In this document: in pieces, positions 17,394 through 26,970 of the stretch
How positions within the stretch are numbered: the stretch's first letter is position 1
How the letters are laid out: every line of letters starts with the position of its first letter
Assembly: GCF_025264625.1 (NCBI RefSeq)
Contig: NZ_CP093313.1
Coordinates: 5,394,001-5,458,000 of the forward strand
DNA from: Occallatibacter riparius
GTDB lineage: Bacteria > Acidobacteriota > Terriglobia > Terriglobales > Acidobacteriaceae
Direction: 5' to 3'
Length of the DNA: 64,000 nucleotides
Made by a program: the position numbers and the translations under genes
Notes under the pieces: generated by a model
The model's input: only the letters and a program-made list of their open reading frames with translations
Databases searched by the model: none
What the model was told of the DNA's origin: nothing

Positions 17394-18650
17394 TCAATTC
17401 TCCCGCCGCAGCGCTTCCACCGGATCAAGCTGGGCCGCTTTGCTAGCCGGGTAAAGGCCTGCGGCCACTCCGCTAATCACAAGGGCAAGCATCGCGACGG
17501 CTGCCGACCACGGCACCAGCCGCGGCGGGTCCCAGCCGGGCATCTTGCCCATCAGCAGAGCCTGCAGCGCTCCCATGAAAAGCGCCGAGCCACCAATACC
17601 TATGGCTCCGCTGACGCCGGTCAGCAAAAGTCCTTCCCAGAAGAACTGTGTCAGGATACTGCGTTTCGTCGCGCCCAGCGCCTTCCGCAGGCCGATCTCC
17701 GAGGTGCGCTCAGTGACCGAGACCAGCATGATGTTGATAATTCCTACAGCGCCCAAGCCCAGCGTGACAATCCCCACGCCGCCCAGAAAGACGTCCATAG
17801 CTGTGAAGATGGCGCCCACCATCTTCATCTCCGTCACGGTATCCCACTCCTGGTACGCGTCTTTCATCGATGCATCGAAGCCATGGTTCTTCGCGACCAC
17901 GCGATGGACCGCCGCCTTGGCGGGAATCACTTCGCCCTTCAGTGCCGGCTGATACTGGATCGAAGTCAGCGCGTCTTCAGGAACGTTGTCTCCCTTGAGC
18001 GGAAACAACTGCATCATCGTCGTAATGGGGATATAGATTTTGCGGTCGTCGTAGTCGAAATCACCGCGGGATATCTTGTCGACCGCACCTACAACCGTGA
18101 AAGCCGTGCCGTTAATCGTAATCGTCTCGCCCATCCTCGGGTGCCCGGGGAACAGGAGATTGGCGGTCTTGAATCCCAGAACGCACACCCGGCGGCGCTC
18201 GTTCACGTCGTTCTGGTCCAGAAAGCGGCCTTCCGTGACGGGTATATTGCGGACCACGGGATAAGTGGTGTCAGTTCCCATCACGTGGCTGGACGTATTC
18301 GCCCACTGGCTCACTTCGTAAAGGTCGGAGCGGCTGAGCTCCGGCGTCGCCGCGCGGACGTCGGCGAGCTGCCGCATGTCGGCGAGGTCGCGCATGGTGA
18401 GCTGGTAGGGACGCATCCCCGTGTGCTGGTTGGCGACGGCAGGGATGGTCCCGTTGAACATCAGCACCACATCGTTGCCGAAACGGGCCAGGTTGCGCTT
18501 CTGCCCGGAACGGAAGCCTTCACCGAGACCGACAAGGACCAGTAGAGAGCCAACGCCCCAGGCGATGCCGAACATGGTTAAAAAGCTGCGCAGCTTGTTG
18601 GCTGCGATGGCCTTGAACACCTGCCCGAGTGTGTCGGCAAAGCTCTGCAT
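17394..18650 (-). CDS. MacB/FtsX-type ABC transporter permease (copy 2)
   Basis: A 418-residue paralogue of the preceding permease with the same plan: first helix in NKLRSFLTMFGIAWGVGSLLVLVG, a periplasmic domain, and three C-terminal helices ending SKAAQLDPVEALRREN. Both end with the DPxEALR motif typical of MacB-family permeases. The gene lies upstream of copy 1 with an 82-base gap on the same strand. No ATP-binding or membrane-fusion partner is adjacent, so the cargo is unknown. Confidence 0.82.
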   Translation of the reverse strand: MQSFADTLGQVFKAIAANKLRSFLTMFGIAWGVGSLLVLVGLGEGFRSGQKRNLARFGNDVVLMFNGTIPAVANQHTGMRPYQLTMRDLADMRQLADVRAATPELSRSDLYEVSQWANTSSHVMGTDTTYPVVRNIPVTEGRFLDQNDVNERRRVCVLGFKTANLLFPGHPRMGETITINGTAFTVVGAVDKISRGDFDYDDRKIYIPITTMMQLFPLKGDNVPEDALTSIQYQPALKGEVIPAKAAVHRVVAKNHGFDASMKDAYQEWDTVTEMKMVGAIFTAMDVFLGGVGIVTLGLGAVGIINIMLVSVTERTSEIGLRKALGATKRSILTQFFWEGLLLTGVSGAIGIGGSALFMGALQALLMGKMPGWDPPRLVPWSAAVAMLALVISGVAAGLYPASKAAQLDPVEALRREN

Positions 18651-18767
18651 AACCGTTCGACTGGGCTCCCCTCGTTTAGGTCCGCGAAAGCGCGGAACCG
18701 GAGAGGTAAGCCGGTTACAACAAGATACGAACGGGACGGGGTGGCGGTTCCCTGGCCGCTTTACTAG

Positions 18768-19625
18768 CTATTTCTCATACGTATAGAACCCTTTTCCCGA
18801 CTTCCTCCCCAGCCAGCCAGCATCGACCATCCGTACCAGCAACGGGCACGGATTGTATTTGGGGTTGCCGAGTCCGTCATAAAGCACCCGCATGATGTCC
18901 ACGCAGACGTCCAGGCCGATGAAATCCGCCAGCGTAAGCGGACCCATGGGGTGCGCCATCCCCAACTTGAATACCTCGTCAACGGCCTGCGGCGTCGCGA
19001 CGCCTTCCATCACCGCGTAGGCGGCTTCGTTGATGAGCGGCATCAGCACGCGGTTCGACACAAAGCCCGGGGCATCATTCACCTCGACCGGCGTCTTCCC
19101 CAGCTTGACGGAAAGATCGCGGACAGTGGAGAAGGTGGCGTCGCTGGTAGCCATCCCTCGGATGACTTCAACCAGCTGCATCACAGGAACAGGGTTGAAG
19201 AAATGCATCCCGATCACTTGCGCCGGACGCGTGGTCTGCGCCGCAAGCTTTGTAATCGAGATCGACGAAGTATTGGTGGCCAAAATTGCATCCGCCGGCA
19301 GAATTCGGTCCAGCGCGCGGAAAATATCCGTCTTAATATCGAAGCGCTCGGAAGCAGCCTCGACGGCAAAGCCGGCAGCGGAGAGCGACTCACGGTCTGT
19401 TGTGGTCGTGATCCGCGCGAGCGCCGCTTCGACGTCGGATTCCGCCAGCTTGCCCTTCGCGGCTTCGCGGCCCAGGTTGGTGCGAATCTTCGTCAGCGCG
19501 CTCTCCACAAGGCGCTGGTCAATGTCACAGAGCAGGACGTTGAACCCGCTGCGGGCGAAGACGTGGGCAATACCGGAACCCATGGTTCCGGCACCTAGAA
19601 CAGCAACAGTCTTAATATCGGACAT
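18768..19625 (-). CDS. 3-hydroxybutyryl/3-hydroxyacyl-CoA dehydrogenase
   Basis: A 285-residue NAD(P)-dependent 3-hydroxyacyl-CoA dehydrogenase that oxidises 3-hydroxyacyl-CoA or reduces acetoacetyl-CoA. The N-terminal Rossmann fold shows AVLGAGTMGSGIAHVF. The catalytic His sits in GMHFFNPVPVMQLVEVI. The C-terminal dimerisation domain carries NDAPGFVSNRVLMPLINEA and GKGFYTYEK at the end. Length and motifs match the single-domain PaaH/Hbd group rather than the fused FadB enzymes. It stands alone here. Confidence 0.92.
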   Translation of the reverse strand: MSDIKTVAVLGAGTMGSGIAHVFARSGFNVLLCDIDQRLVESALTKIRTNLGREAAKGKLAESDVEAALARITTTTDRESLSAAGFAVEAASERFDIKTDIFRALDRILPADAILATNTSSISITKLAAQTTRPAQVIGMHFFNPVPVMQLVEVIRGMATSDATFSTVRDLSVKLGKTPVEVNDAPGFVSNRVLMPLINEAAYAVMEGVATPQAVDEVFKLGMAHPMGPLTLADFIGLDVCVDIMRVLYDGLGNPKYNPCPLLVRMVDAGWLGRKSGKGFYTYEK

Positions 19626-19689
19626 AGGAGCGCCTCAGTGACCATCCGGGAGTGTACCACCAGCCGCGCGCGCACGCCGTGACTACCCG

Positions 19690-21756
19690 CTATTTCGTCG
19701 CGTAGTCCCACTCCTGCTCACCGCGCTCCAGCACGGCGGGACGGTCCTCGGGCAGAATCCAGCGGTCCTTGATCAATTGATCCAGCGCGTTCGAATAGCG
19801 CCGCAGGTACGCATCCTTGCTCTTGTATCTCTCCTCAATCGACTTGCGCGGGTCGCCTGTCCGCTGCCGGTCCGCTGCTGTCTTGGGGAACGGAATCCAC
19901 GAAGCCTCAAAAGAAACGCGCTGGTCAGGCGCGCCAATCGACGGATCGCGCAGGTTCCACGGGGCGTACGTGGCCAGAGGCGCAGCAAACTCAGGCAGGC
20001 GAACGCCGTCGCGCTCATTGCCGTCAGCATCCACTTGCGGAACGAGCACGGGGAATGGCTGGCCCAGCATCGGCGGCTGCCGCGTCAGGATGTGGATCTT
20101 CTGCCAGTCCGGCCCAAAATCAATGCGCCACGCCTCGTTCGCCTCCTGCGGTACCTGGACGCCCGGAATCTTCGGGAATGCATACTTGTCCAGCGGCGTC
20201 AGGTTCTGGTCCGCAACCAACGGATAGCTGCTGGGCGGCGGCTCCGTCCCATTGCGCACCCAGGCATCCATGTTCGCAATCATCGCCCGCCAGAGATACT
20301 TGATCGGCAGTGGCGACTGCGGCTGCTGGCCCAGAAGGTCGCCCTTCCCCTCCTCCGGCGGGAACGGCCCGGAGAAGTGCTGAAGCCCCGTGAAGTGATA
20401 GATGCGCACGCTCGGCGAGATTTCGGCATCCACCATGCCACCCGCGGACACGTGGCCGAATGCCGATCCTCGATCCGGATCGGGAACCGTGTGAATGAGC
20501 GCGGCAGCGCGTCCCCAGTACTCATAGGAAGTATTCGAGAAGAAGATCTTCGGCACATTCCGCTCGCCGATCACGCGATCGAGCAAACCGGCCTTCACCT
20601 TGCTCCTTGAAACCGCCGTGTCGGTCTCGGGCAGATCGGTGAACGGGAAGATATCCGTTGGAAAGAACACCGAAGACGTGGGCTGGGCATCGCGGGAGGG
20701 TTGCGCGAACCGATAATTGAAACTGCCGCGGCCCGCGCCGGCCACGTGGGCGAGCACGCCATCCAGCGCCATATGCCCTTCTTCGTCGCCATTGAAGGCC
20801 TGGTAAAGATAGTCGCGCAGGAAACGCCCATTCTGCGAAATGCCCTCGGCGTAGACGCGCTTCACTGGCGCAATGGCGTCCGGCGCAAGCTTCGACCAGG
20901 AAGCAAAGTCGCGAATCGCCGCAAACCCGGCGCCTGCAACGACGGGATCCTGCACCACGTAAACGTACTCATAGATCTTGCCCGGCTGAAATCCGCCATC
21001 GAGATGGATGAAGCGGTCGCTTGGCGTAAGCTTGCCATCCAGAGTATGCGCAAACTTCCACTGTGCCCGCGGAATCGTGGCGCGCACAGCATTCCGCGAG
21101 TCACGAACCGTAAGCGTATTCCGCGGGTCATCCGGATTAGCAACCGGATATTCCGACCCGCCGATGTTGCCCAGGATGAGGTGCCCGAGCGGAATCTCAT
21201 CGACGCTCTTCGAGAGCATCAGGTCGCCGCGAAGAAGCCCGGTGATGGTCTTGCCGTGGTCCTTGGCGATCGGCGCAATCAACCGCAGCGCGCCATCGCC
21301 GGCAGCATCCCATTGCCAACCTAACGATGCGACGGTGAAGCCGTTGCGCAGCAACCAGCCGTCCCCGGCGCTGTGCGCTAAGTCCCAATCGCCGCCGTCC
21401 ACCAGCGAGAGGATGCGGCTGTGCCCGCGATTCGGCACCTCCAGTAGCATGGAGCCATTTGCTTTGGCTATATCTTTAGGACGGACAACTATGAAGTCCG
21501 ACGCAAACTCCACTTCGCTGTTCTTGAGGTTCACCGCGTTGGCCAGATCCACAATGGCGGTGTTGTGCCAGTTGTCTACCTTCAACGCGTAGTAGATTCG
21601 GCCGGTGATGCGCTCATACGGCCCAACGTCGCCGAACGACTGGCCGTTCAGAACGTCCGCACGCGACGTGATCTCAACGCGTGTGACACGCGCATGAAGT
21701 TGGAGCGCGCAGACCAAGATCAGCAGACAAGCAGCAACACGAAGCAGGGAGCGCAT
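19690..21756 (-). CDS. Secreted alpha/beta-hydrolase domain protein
   Basis: A 688-residue exported protein with a signal peptide (LLRVAACLLILVCALQLHA). Its overall sequence resembles the large 'alpha/beta hydrolase domain' family (Abhydrolase_10) common in soil bacteria. The likely nucleophile is the Ser in GISQNGRFLRDYLYQAF. The preceding region carries the YAVxGxxDW-like strands and the conserved LLEVPNRGHSRIL. The C-terminal third (about 500-660) is typical of the family. Substrates are unknown in general; an ester or lactone is plausible only by fold. Confidence 0.7.
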   Translation of the reverse strand: MRSLLRVAACLLILVCALQLHARVTRVEITSRADVLNGQSFGDVGPYERITGRIYYALKVDNWHNTAIVDLANAVNLKNSEVEFASDFIVVRPKDIAKANGSMLLEVPNRGHSRILSLVDGGDWDLAHSAGDGWLLRNGFTVASLGWQWDAAGDGALRLIAPIAKDHGKTITGLLRGDLMLSKSVDEIPLGHLILGNIGGSEYPVANPDDPRNTLTVRDSRNAVRATIPRAQWKFAHTLDGKLTPSDRFIHLDGGFQPGKIYEYVYVVQDPVVAGAGFAAIRDFASWSKLAPDAIAPVKRVYAEGISQNGRFLRDYLYQAFNGDEEGHMALDGVLAHVAGAGRGSFNYRFAQPSRDAQPTSSVFFPTDIFPFTDLPETDTAVSRSKVKAGLLDRVIGERNVPKIFFSNTSYEYWGRAAALIHTVPDPDRGSAFGHVSAGGMVDAEISPSVRIYHFTGLQHFSGPFPPEEGKGDLLGQQPQSPLPIKYLWRAMIANMDAWVRNGTEPPPSSYPLVADQNLTPLDKYAFPKIPGVQVPQEANEAWRIDFGPDWQKIHILTRQPPMLGQPFPVLVPQVDADGNERDGVRLPEFAAPLATYAPWNLRDPSIGAPDQRVSFEASWIPFPKTAADRQRTGDPRKSIEERYKSKDAYLRRYSNALDQLIKDRWILPEDRPAVLERGEQEWDYATK

Positions 21757-21793
21757 GAGCCGAAGGATAGCAGCATTGCATGCTGCAGAGACA

Positions 21794-22705
21794 TCAACCG
21801 TTTGAGGCCGGTGAAGTCTCGCGGAAAATGTGCCAGAACTCGATGAATCCTTTCAGCCGGACGACATGGAAATAGTCGCTGGCCACAAAGTAGAACACCG
21901 ACACAAACAGCCACTCAACGTGGAGAGTCCCCGCTCCAACCTGATCGGCAAAAGGTATCAGCACCGATGAGAACACCATCGCCAGCACCAAGAGCGCCAG
22001 CTTCACGATGCCCATCACCAGGTTTACTTCAACCAGCTTGCTTGTGAAAGGCTTGCCCAGCTTAAAACTGCGCGCGAGCGCCTCAGTGGTCGAGCAATCC
22101 TCAAGCAGGAGAATCATGGGCGCGATGGCAACCACCCAGTTGATCAGCGCCCAGAGTGTAAAGAATCCCAGCGTGAGGAAGATCGCCCACATGGTGTAGC
22201 CCACAAGATCAGGCTCAGCGCCGGTGCCGATGTGGCTATTCGCCGCCCATCCAATGGATGCCCACCATGCCCATCCCGTAATCGCGAACACCGCTACCCA
22301 CGCAGCCTGCAGCACGATCATGGCGACGGGCCGGAACGTGATCCGCGGCTCCATGCGCCTGAGAACGATGTTGCGCCCGATGCCCGAGACGACGATCCAC
22401 GCGATTGCGGCAGCCGGTACAAGCCAGCGCAGCACCATCACCAAATGCGGCCGATACATGTCCCATGCCACGGCAAGCTTGAGAGCCGAAACCCATGGGT
22501 TGGTGATGTCGAGCGCATTCAGTCCCGTGGTCTCTGGCGGCAACTCGGCAACAATCTTCTGCAATTGCACCCAGCAGACGAACAGGATCGGCGCACCGAC
22601 GAGCCATCGCCACACAACTTCGATCACTGTGAGAGAAGGACGCGCGAACACCCAGCCCATCTGGCCAACAATGGACTGGGTGCCGCGAACGGGCGAGCGC
22701 GTCAT
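21794..22705 (-). CDS. Multi-pass membrane protein of unknown function
   Basis: A 303-residue integral membrane protein with about six hydrophobic segments (near residues 30-50, 85-110, 125-150, 175-205, 235-260 and 270-285). The loop between the fourth and fifth segments has APMILLLEDCSTTEALARSFKLG. This resembles the repeated helix-kink motif of glycerophosphoryl-diester or YIP1-like membrane families, but I cannot assign it. The start at 22705 follows the leuS stop almost directly, so it is probably cotranscribed with leuS. The open frame extending to 22822 would overlap leuS and was not used. Confidence 0.65.
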   Translation of the reverse strand: MTRSPVRGTQSIVGQMGWVFARPSLTVIEVVWRWLVGAPILFVCWVQLQKIVAELPPETTGLNALDITNPWVSALKLAVAWDMYRPHLVMVLRWLVPAAAIAWIVVSGIGRNIVLRRMEPRITFRPVAMIVLQAAWVAVFAITGWAWWASIGWAANSHIGTGAEPDLVGYTMWAIFLTLGFFTLWALINWVVAIAPMILLLEDCSTTEALARSFKLGKPFTSKLVEVNLVMGIVKLALLVLAMVFSSVLIPFADQVGAGTLHVEWLFVSVFYFVASDYFHVVRLKGFIEFWHIFRETSPASNG

Positions 22706-22706
22706 G

Positions 22707-25256
22707 CTACTTAACGACAAGGTTAACCGTCTTGTTGGGAACGACAATGACTTTCGCAATGCTCTTGCCGGCGATGCGAGCCTGCACCTTCTCGTCAGCG
22801 AGCGCAACGGCCTGCACCACATCGTTCGTCGAACCGGCTGGCACGCGAATTACATTGACCATTTTCCCGTTCACTCCGATGGGAATCTCCAGCTCATCTT
22901 CCTTCGCCAGTTCGGGATTGCTCTCCGGCCAGGGCGCGCGAAGCACGGCGCCTTCGCCGCCAAGCTCCTCCCACAATTCCGCGGCGGTGTAAGGCGCGAA
23001 CGGCGCAATCAGCAGCACCAGCGAGGTGAGCAGCTCCCGAATCACCGGCGAAGGAACTTCCCCCGACGCAAGCTGCGCATCAGCTGCCGTCAGCTCGTTC
23101 ACCAGTTCCATGATCGCGGCAACACACGTATTAAAGTGCCAGCGGCCTTCGAAGTCCTGCGTGATCTTGGCAATCGTCTGATGCAGCTTGCGCAGCAGCT
23201 TCAGACTGGTGCCAGCAGGCTCCGTCGCTGCCGCGCCATTGGCGGACTTCGCAGCACCTGCGTGCTTCATCACCAGGCGATACACGCGCCCGAGGAAGCG
23301 GCTCACACCGGCCACACCGTCTTCCTGCCAGTCGAGGTCGCGATCGGGCGGCGCTGCGAACAGCGCATACATACGCGTCGCATCGGCGCCATAGCGCGCC
23401 ACCATATCGTCGGGAGAGACAACATTGCCCTTCGACTTCGACATCTTCGCGCCATCCTTGATCACCATTCCCTGCGTGAACAGGCGCGTCGCCGGCTCGT
23501 CATTCTTGATCAGCCCCAGATCCCGCATAACCTTCGTCCAGAAGCGCGAGTAAATCAGGTGCAGGATCGCGTGCTCCACGCCGCCAATGTACTGGTCGAT
23601 CGGAAACCAGTGTTGCGCGGTCTCCGGATCAAAGGGCCCTGTCGAGTTCTTCGCATCCGTGTAGCGATAGAAGTACCAGCTCGAGTCGACAAACGTATCC
23701 ATCGTGTCGGTCTCGCGCCGCGCCGGCTGGCCGCACCTGGGGCAGGTCACGTTCACGAATTCCGGCACGCGGCCCAGTGGCGACCCGCCCTGCTGCGTGA
23801 TGGCGATCTGCTCTGGCAGAATTACTGGTAACTGCTCGTCCGGCACAGGCACAATGCCATCCGTCTCGCAGTGGATCATCGGGATCGGCGTACCCCAGTA
23901 GCGTTGCCGGCTCACGCCCCAATCCTTCAGGCGGAACGTAACCGTCGGCTCGCCAATTCCCTTCTCTTTCGCAATCTGCCCCAGCCGCTCCTGCGCCTGC
24001 GCGCACGTCAGCCCGCTGAACTCGCCGGAATTCACCAGCACGCCGTCTTCGCTGCAGAACGGCAGTTCCGGCTCTTCAGCCGCGCCGCCCGCAGGCGCAA
24101 TCACACGCCGAATTGGAATCGCATACTTCTGCGCAAATTCGAAGTCGCGCTCGTCGTGCCCCGGCACGCTCATGATCGCGCCCGTGCCGTAGTCCGACAA
24201 AATGTAGTTCGCCACCCAGATCGGCACACGCTCGCCGTTATACGGATTCACCGCGAAGTGTCCCGTCGGCACGCCGTGCTTTTCAATGGCGCCTACATCG
24301 CCGGCCTCGCGCGCCTTCTTCTGCTCATCCAGAAGCTGCGCGACCTGCTTGGCCAGGCCCGCGTCGTTCGCGGCCATGTCTTTCACCAGCGCGTGCTCCG
24401 GCGTAAGCTGAATGCTCGTCGCGCCAAAGATCGTGTCGATGCGCGTCGTGAAAACACGAATACGCCGCCCCGCCGGAATCGCCTTCAGCGAGCCATCTTC
24501 GTTCTGTGCATTCACTGCATCTTCAGCTAGAAAGAAGTCGACCTCGGTGCCTTCGCTGCGGCCGATCCAGTTGCGCTGCATGGTGCGCACCTTCTCGGGC
24601 CAGCCCTCCAACTTGTCCAGCCCGTCGAGCAGTTCCTGCGCATACGCAGTGATACGGAAGAACCACTGCTCCAGGTCGCGCTGCTCCACGATGGTGTCTT
24701 CGTGCCGCCAGCAGCGCCCGTCGATCACCTGCTCATTCGCCAGCACCGTGGCGCACTCAGGGCACCAGTTCACCTTGCTCTTCTTGCGGTACACAAGGCC
24801 GCGCTCGTACATGCGCAAAAAGAACCACTGGTTCCACTTGTAGTAGTCGGGCAGGCACGTCGTCACTTCCGTTGCCCAGTCGTATCCGAGCCCCAAGCGC
24901 TGCATTTGGCGCTTCATCGCGGCGATGTTCGACAGCGTCCACTCCCGCGGCGGAGTGTTGTTCTTCAGTGCCGCGTTCTCTGCCGGAAGCCCGAACGCAT
25001 CCCACCCCATCGGATGAAGCACGTTGTAGCCGCGCATCCACATATGGCGCGCCAGCGCGTCGCCAATCGAGTAATTCCGCACGTGGCCCATGTGGAGCTG
25101 GCCGCTGGGATACGGCAACATCTCCAGCACGTAGTACTTAGGTTTGCCACCGTCGGTAGGGTGAGCCGCGTACAACGCGGGGTCCGCGGCCCAGCGCTCC
25201 TGCCATTTCGGCTCAATCGCCGCCGGGTCGTATCTCAGTTCTTTCTCATCCGCCAT
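22707..25256 (-). CDS. leuS: Leucyl-tRNA synthetase
   Basis: An 849-residue class Ia leucyl-tRNA synthetase that charges tRNA-Leu. The HIGH-type motif is PYPSGQLHMGHVRNYS near residue 48. The CP1 editing domain (about 225-420) shows TTRIDTIFGATSIQL and the GTGAIMSVPGHDERD editing loop. KMSKSKGNVVSP lies near residue 600. The anticodon-binding domain follows, and the C-terminal domain ends in a lysine-containing strand. Length fits the bacterial enzyme. An AGGAGGT-like site precedes the start. Confidence 0.96.
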   Translation of the reverse strand: MADEKELRYDPAAIEPKWQERWAADPALYAAHPTDGGKPKYYVLEMLPYPSGQLHMGHVRNYSIGDALARHMWMRGYNVLHPMGWDAFGLPAENAALKNNTPPREWTLSNIAAMKRQMQRLGLGYDWATEVTTCLPDYYKWNQWFFLRMYERGLVYRKKSKVNWCPECATVLANEQVIDGRCWRHEDTIVEQRDLEQWFFRITAYAQELLDGLDKLEGWPEKVRTMQRNWIGRSEGTEVDFFLAEDAVNAQNEDGSLKAIPAGRRIRVFTTRIDTIFGATSIQLTPEHALVKDMAANDAGLAKQVAQLLDEQKKAREAGDVGAIEKHGVPTGHFAVNPYNGERVPIWVANYILSDYGTGAIMSVPGHDERDFEFAQKYAIPIRRVIAPAGGAAEEPELPFCSEDGVLVNSGEFSGLTCAQAQERLGQIAKEKGIGEPTVTFRLKDWGVSRQRYWGTPIPMIHCETDGIVPVPDEQLPVILPEQIAITQQGGSPLGRVPEFVNVTCPRCGQPARRETDTMDTFVDSSWYFYRYTDAKNSTGPFDPETAQHWFPIDQYIGGVEHAILHLIYSRFWTKVMRDLGLIKNDEPATRLFTQGMVIKDGAKMSKSKGNVVSPDDMVARYGADATRMYALFAAPPDRDLDWQEDGVAGVSRFLGRVYRLVMKHAGAAKSANGAAATEPAGTSLKLLRKLHQTIAKITQDFEGRWHFNTCVAAIMELVNELTAADAQLASGEVPSPVIRELLTSLVLLIAPFAPYTAAELWEELGGEGAVLRAPWPESNPELAKEDELEIPIGVNGKMVNVIRVPAGSTNDVVQAVALADEKVQARIAGKSIAKVIVVPNKTVNLVVK

Positions 25257-25262
25257 AACCTC

Positions 25263-26135
25263 CTATTTTAAATGGGGAGATTCTGGCGGCTTCGGACCTT
25301 CGAGATCCTTGCAGGAAACCTGCCGCATCATTTCCATGGTGACGGGATAGGTGGATGGTGGCTGAAACATGTAAGTTTCTGGCTCAGAGTCATTGATGCT
25401 GACCAGTTCGCGCGACCACCGCACCGTCCAGTTCGCCTTGCGCGGATACTCAACCTCCTGGCTCACCCACAGGTTTAGCGAAGGCACCACCCAGTGCTCC
25501 TCATTTAGATACGGCGGCTCGCCTTGGCCGTCACCGAACGCCCGCCAGGACGAGTAATAGCCCTTCGCCTCAAGCCCCTGAATTTGCGTCGTCCCCAACT
25601 CCTCCGTCACCACGCTCGGAGACTCGGGCTCACTCGCTACAACGGGATCCGAGTCGCCCGGATTCGGTCCGCCAACCGGATGCGATGAAGTCTCGAAGTT
25701 CAGCGTGAACACTCCGTCATCCGACTTCCAGCAACCAAGGCGTTCTGCTCGCGCCGGTAAGTGCAGCACAATTGTGCGCTTGTCCCACGAGCTCCACATC
25801 GTCTGGGTTGCCGCCTCCGGATCGCAAATGTGCCCCGAAACCAGCACCGGCAAACTCTGCGCTCGCGGCCCGCTCGGCGGGAAATCGCTCCCGTGGAAGA
25901 ACCGTCCTCGCGAATCCAGCGCCTGAAACTCCTTCACCATATGCTTGGTCAAATCGCCGGTAGGAAGCAGTTGGACCGAGGTCAGCAGGAACTCCGCGCT
26001 GTACGGATGCCCTTGCGACGGCTCATGGAAGCATCGATCCGCGCGCGGCCAACGAGGCGAAGGCTGCGCCGGGACCGGCACAACAACAACCAGAAACGAA
26101 ACCGCCAGAAAGAAGCAACGGAAGTTCATGAGCAT
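25263..26135 (-). CDS. Secreted hypothetical protein
   Basis: A 290-residue protein with a clear signal peptide (MNFRCFFLAVSFLVVVVPVPAQ). I recognise no domain. The mature part has a few cysteines (RCFHEP, HICDPEA, LGCWKSDD, VSCKDL) and ends with a proline-rich stretch (GPKPPESPHLK). Two nearby starts, 26135 and 26129, both follow a GGAG-like site; the first is given. Part of the sequence (GYYSSWRAFGDG, then EEHWVVPSLNLWVSQE, then TVRWSRELVSIND) resembles secreted proteins often annotated only as hypothetical in Acidobacteriota. It lies just upstream of leuS on the same strand. Confidence 0.6.
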   Translation of the reverse strand: MLMNFRCFFLAVSFLVVVVPVPAQPSPRWPRADRCFHEPSQGHPYSAEFLLTSVQLLPTGDLTKHMVKEFQALDSRGRFFHGSDFPPSGPRAQSLPVLVSGHICDPEAATQTMWSSWDKRTIVLHLPARAERLGCWKSDDGVFTLNFETSSHPVGGPNPGDSDPVVASEPESPSVVTEELGTTQIQGLEAKGYYSSWRAFGDGQGEPPYLNEEHWVVPSLNLWVSQEVEYPRKANWTVRWSRELVSINDSEPETYMFQPPSTYPVTMEMMRQVSCKDLEGPKPPESPHLK

Positions 26136-26249
26136 GCTCTCCGTCATCCATTTGCTGAGCGGCTCCATTGTCACGCCACTTGAGCAACGGCGCAAGTGCC
26201 CGCCGCGGCAGGCACCGGCGCACGAGCTGGGATTGAGTCCATGCCACGG

Positions 26250-26828
26250 CTACTTCTTCGGCCGCGACTCAGGCGGCACCAGTCCCGCCACGCGATAGTA
26301 GACGACCAGCTGCCCATAGTGTTCGCCAGAATGCTCAATGAAGTCATAGGCAAAGTCGCTGAACCGCGCCTGGTTCTTCGAGAATGGATCGATCAACAGG
26401 TCGTTCATGCCGGAGTCGCCTTTGCTCTGAATCAGCGCCGTACCCTCGCCAAACGCCTTCTTCACAAACTCGACGATCTGAGCCTTCGTCTTCAATTCGC
26501 CCAGTTTCGATGCGTCCTTCGGCACTTCCATGCCCTTGGCCGGATTGATGAAGTAGTAATTGGCGCCGGCTGCGTGGATCAACTGCGCCGAAAAGGTACG
26601 CTCCGCCGGATTCGGCTTGAAGTCGTACTTGTCTTCGGGCATGTCCTCGGCCATCTCGATCAGCTTATTGCCGACGGCGTTCCAGCGATCGAGCAGCACC
26701 TTCGACGGGCTGTCCGGTGGCTTCGGCGCCGCAGGCTTGTCCATGTTGTCCATGCTCTGCGCGCCGGCAACACCAAGCAGCAAAGCTCCTGCCATGACCA
26801 AAGTTGAAAGTTTGAATAGACTCCGCAT
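26250..26828 (-). CDS. Exported DinB-superfamily protein
   Basis: A 192-residue protein with a signal peptide (FKLSTLVMAGALLLGVAGAQ) followed by a DinB-like four-helix domain. Expected metal-site positions are seen in SAQLIHAAGANYYF and in the C-terminal FIEHSGEHYGQLVVYYR (HxxxHxxQ pattern). DinB proteins bind metal and include thiol transferases, but exported members have no established function. The ATG at 26828 is supported by GAAAGGAG upstream on the minus strand. The frame opens earlier, but that region lacks a ribosome site. Confidence 0.75.
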   Translation of the reverse strand: MRSLFKLSTLVMAGALLLGVAGAQSMDNMDKPAAPKPPDSPSKVLLDRWNAVGNKLIEMAEDMPEDKYDFKPNPAERTFSAQLIHAAGANYYFINPAKGMEVPKDASKLGELKTKAQIVEFVKKAFGEGTALIQSKGDSGMNDLLIDPFSKNQARFSDFAYDFIEHSGEHYGQLVVYYRVAGLVPPESRPKK

Positions 26829-26970
26829 GAATGATCTCCTTTCAGGGAAAACCTCTCCATGAAAGTGGCACGCCGCCCTCGCCCTCATTCAGCAAATTGT
26901 TGCGGTGCGGATTGATTTCCCACTGAAGCGGGAGCGAAGGCACTCGGTTCACCGCAAGAGCGGCACCCGT

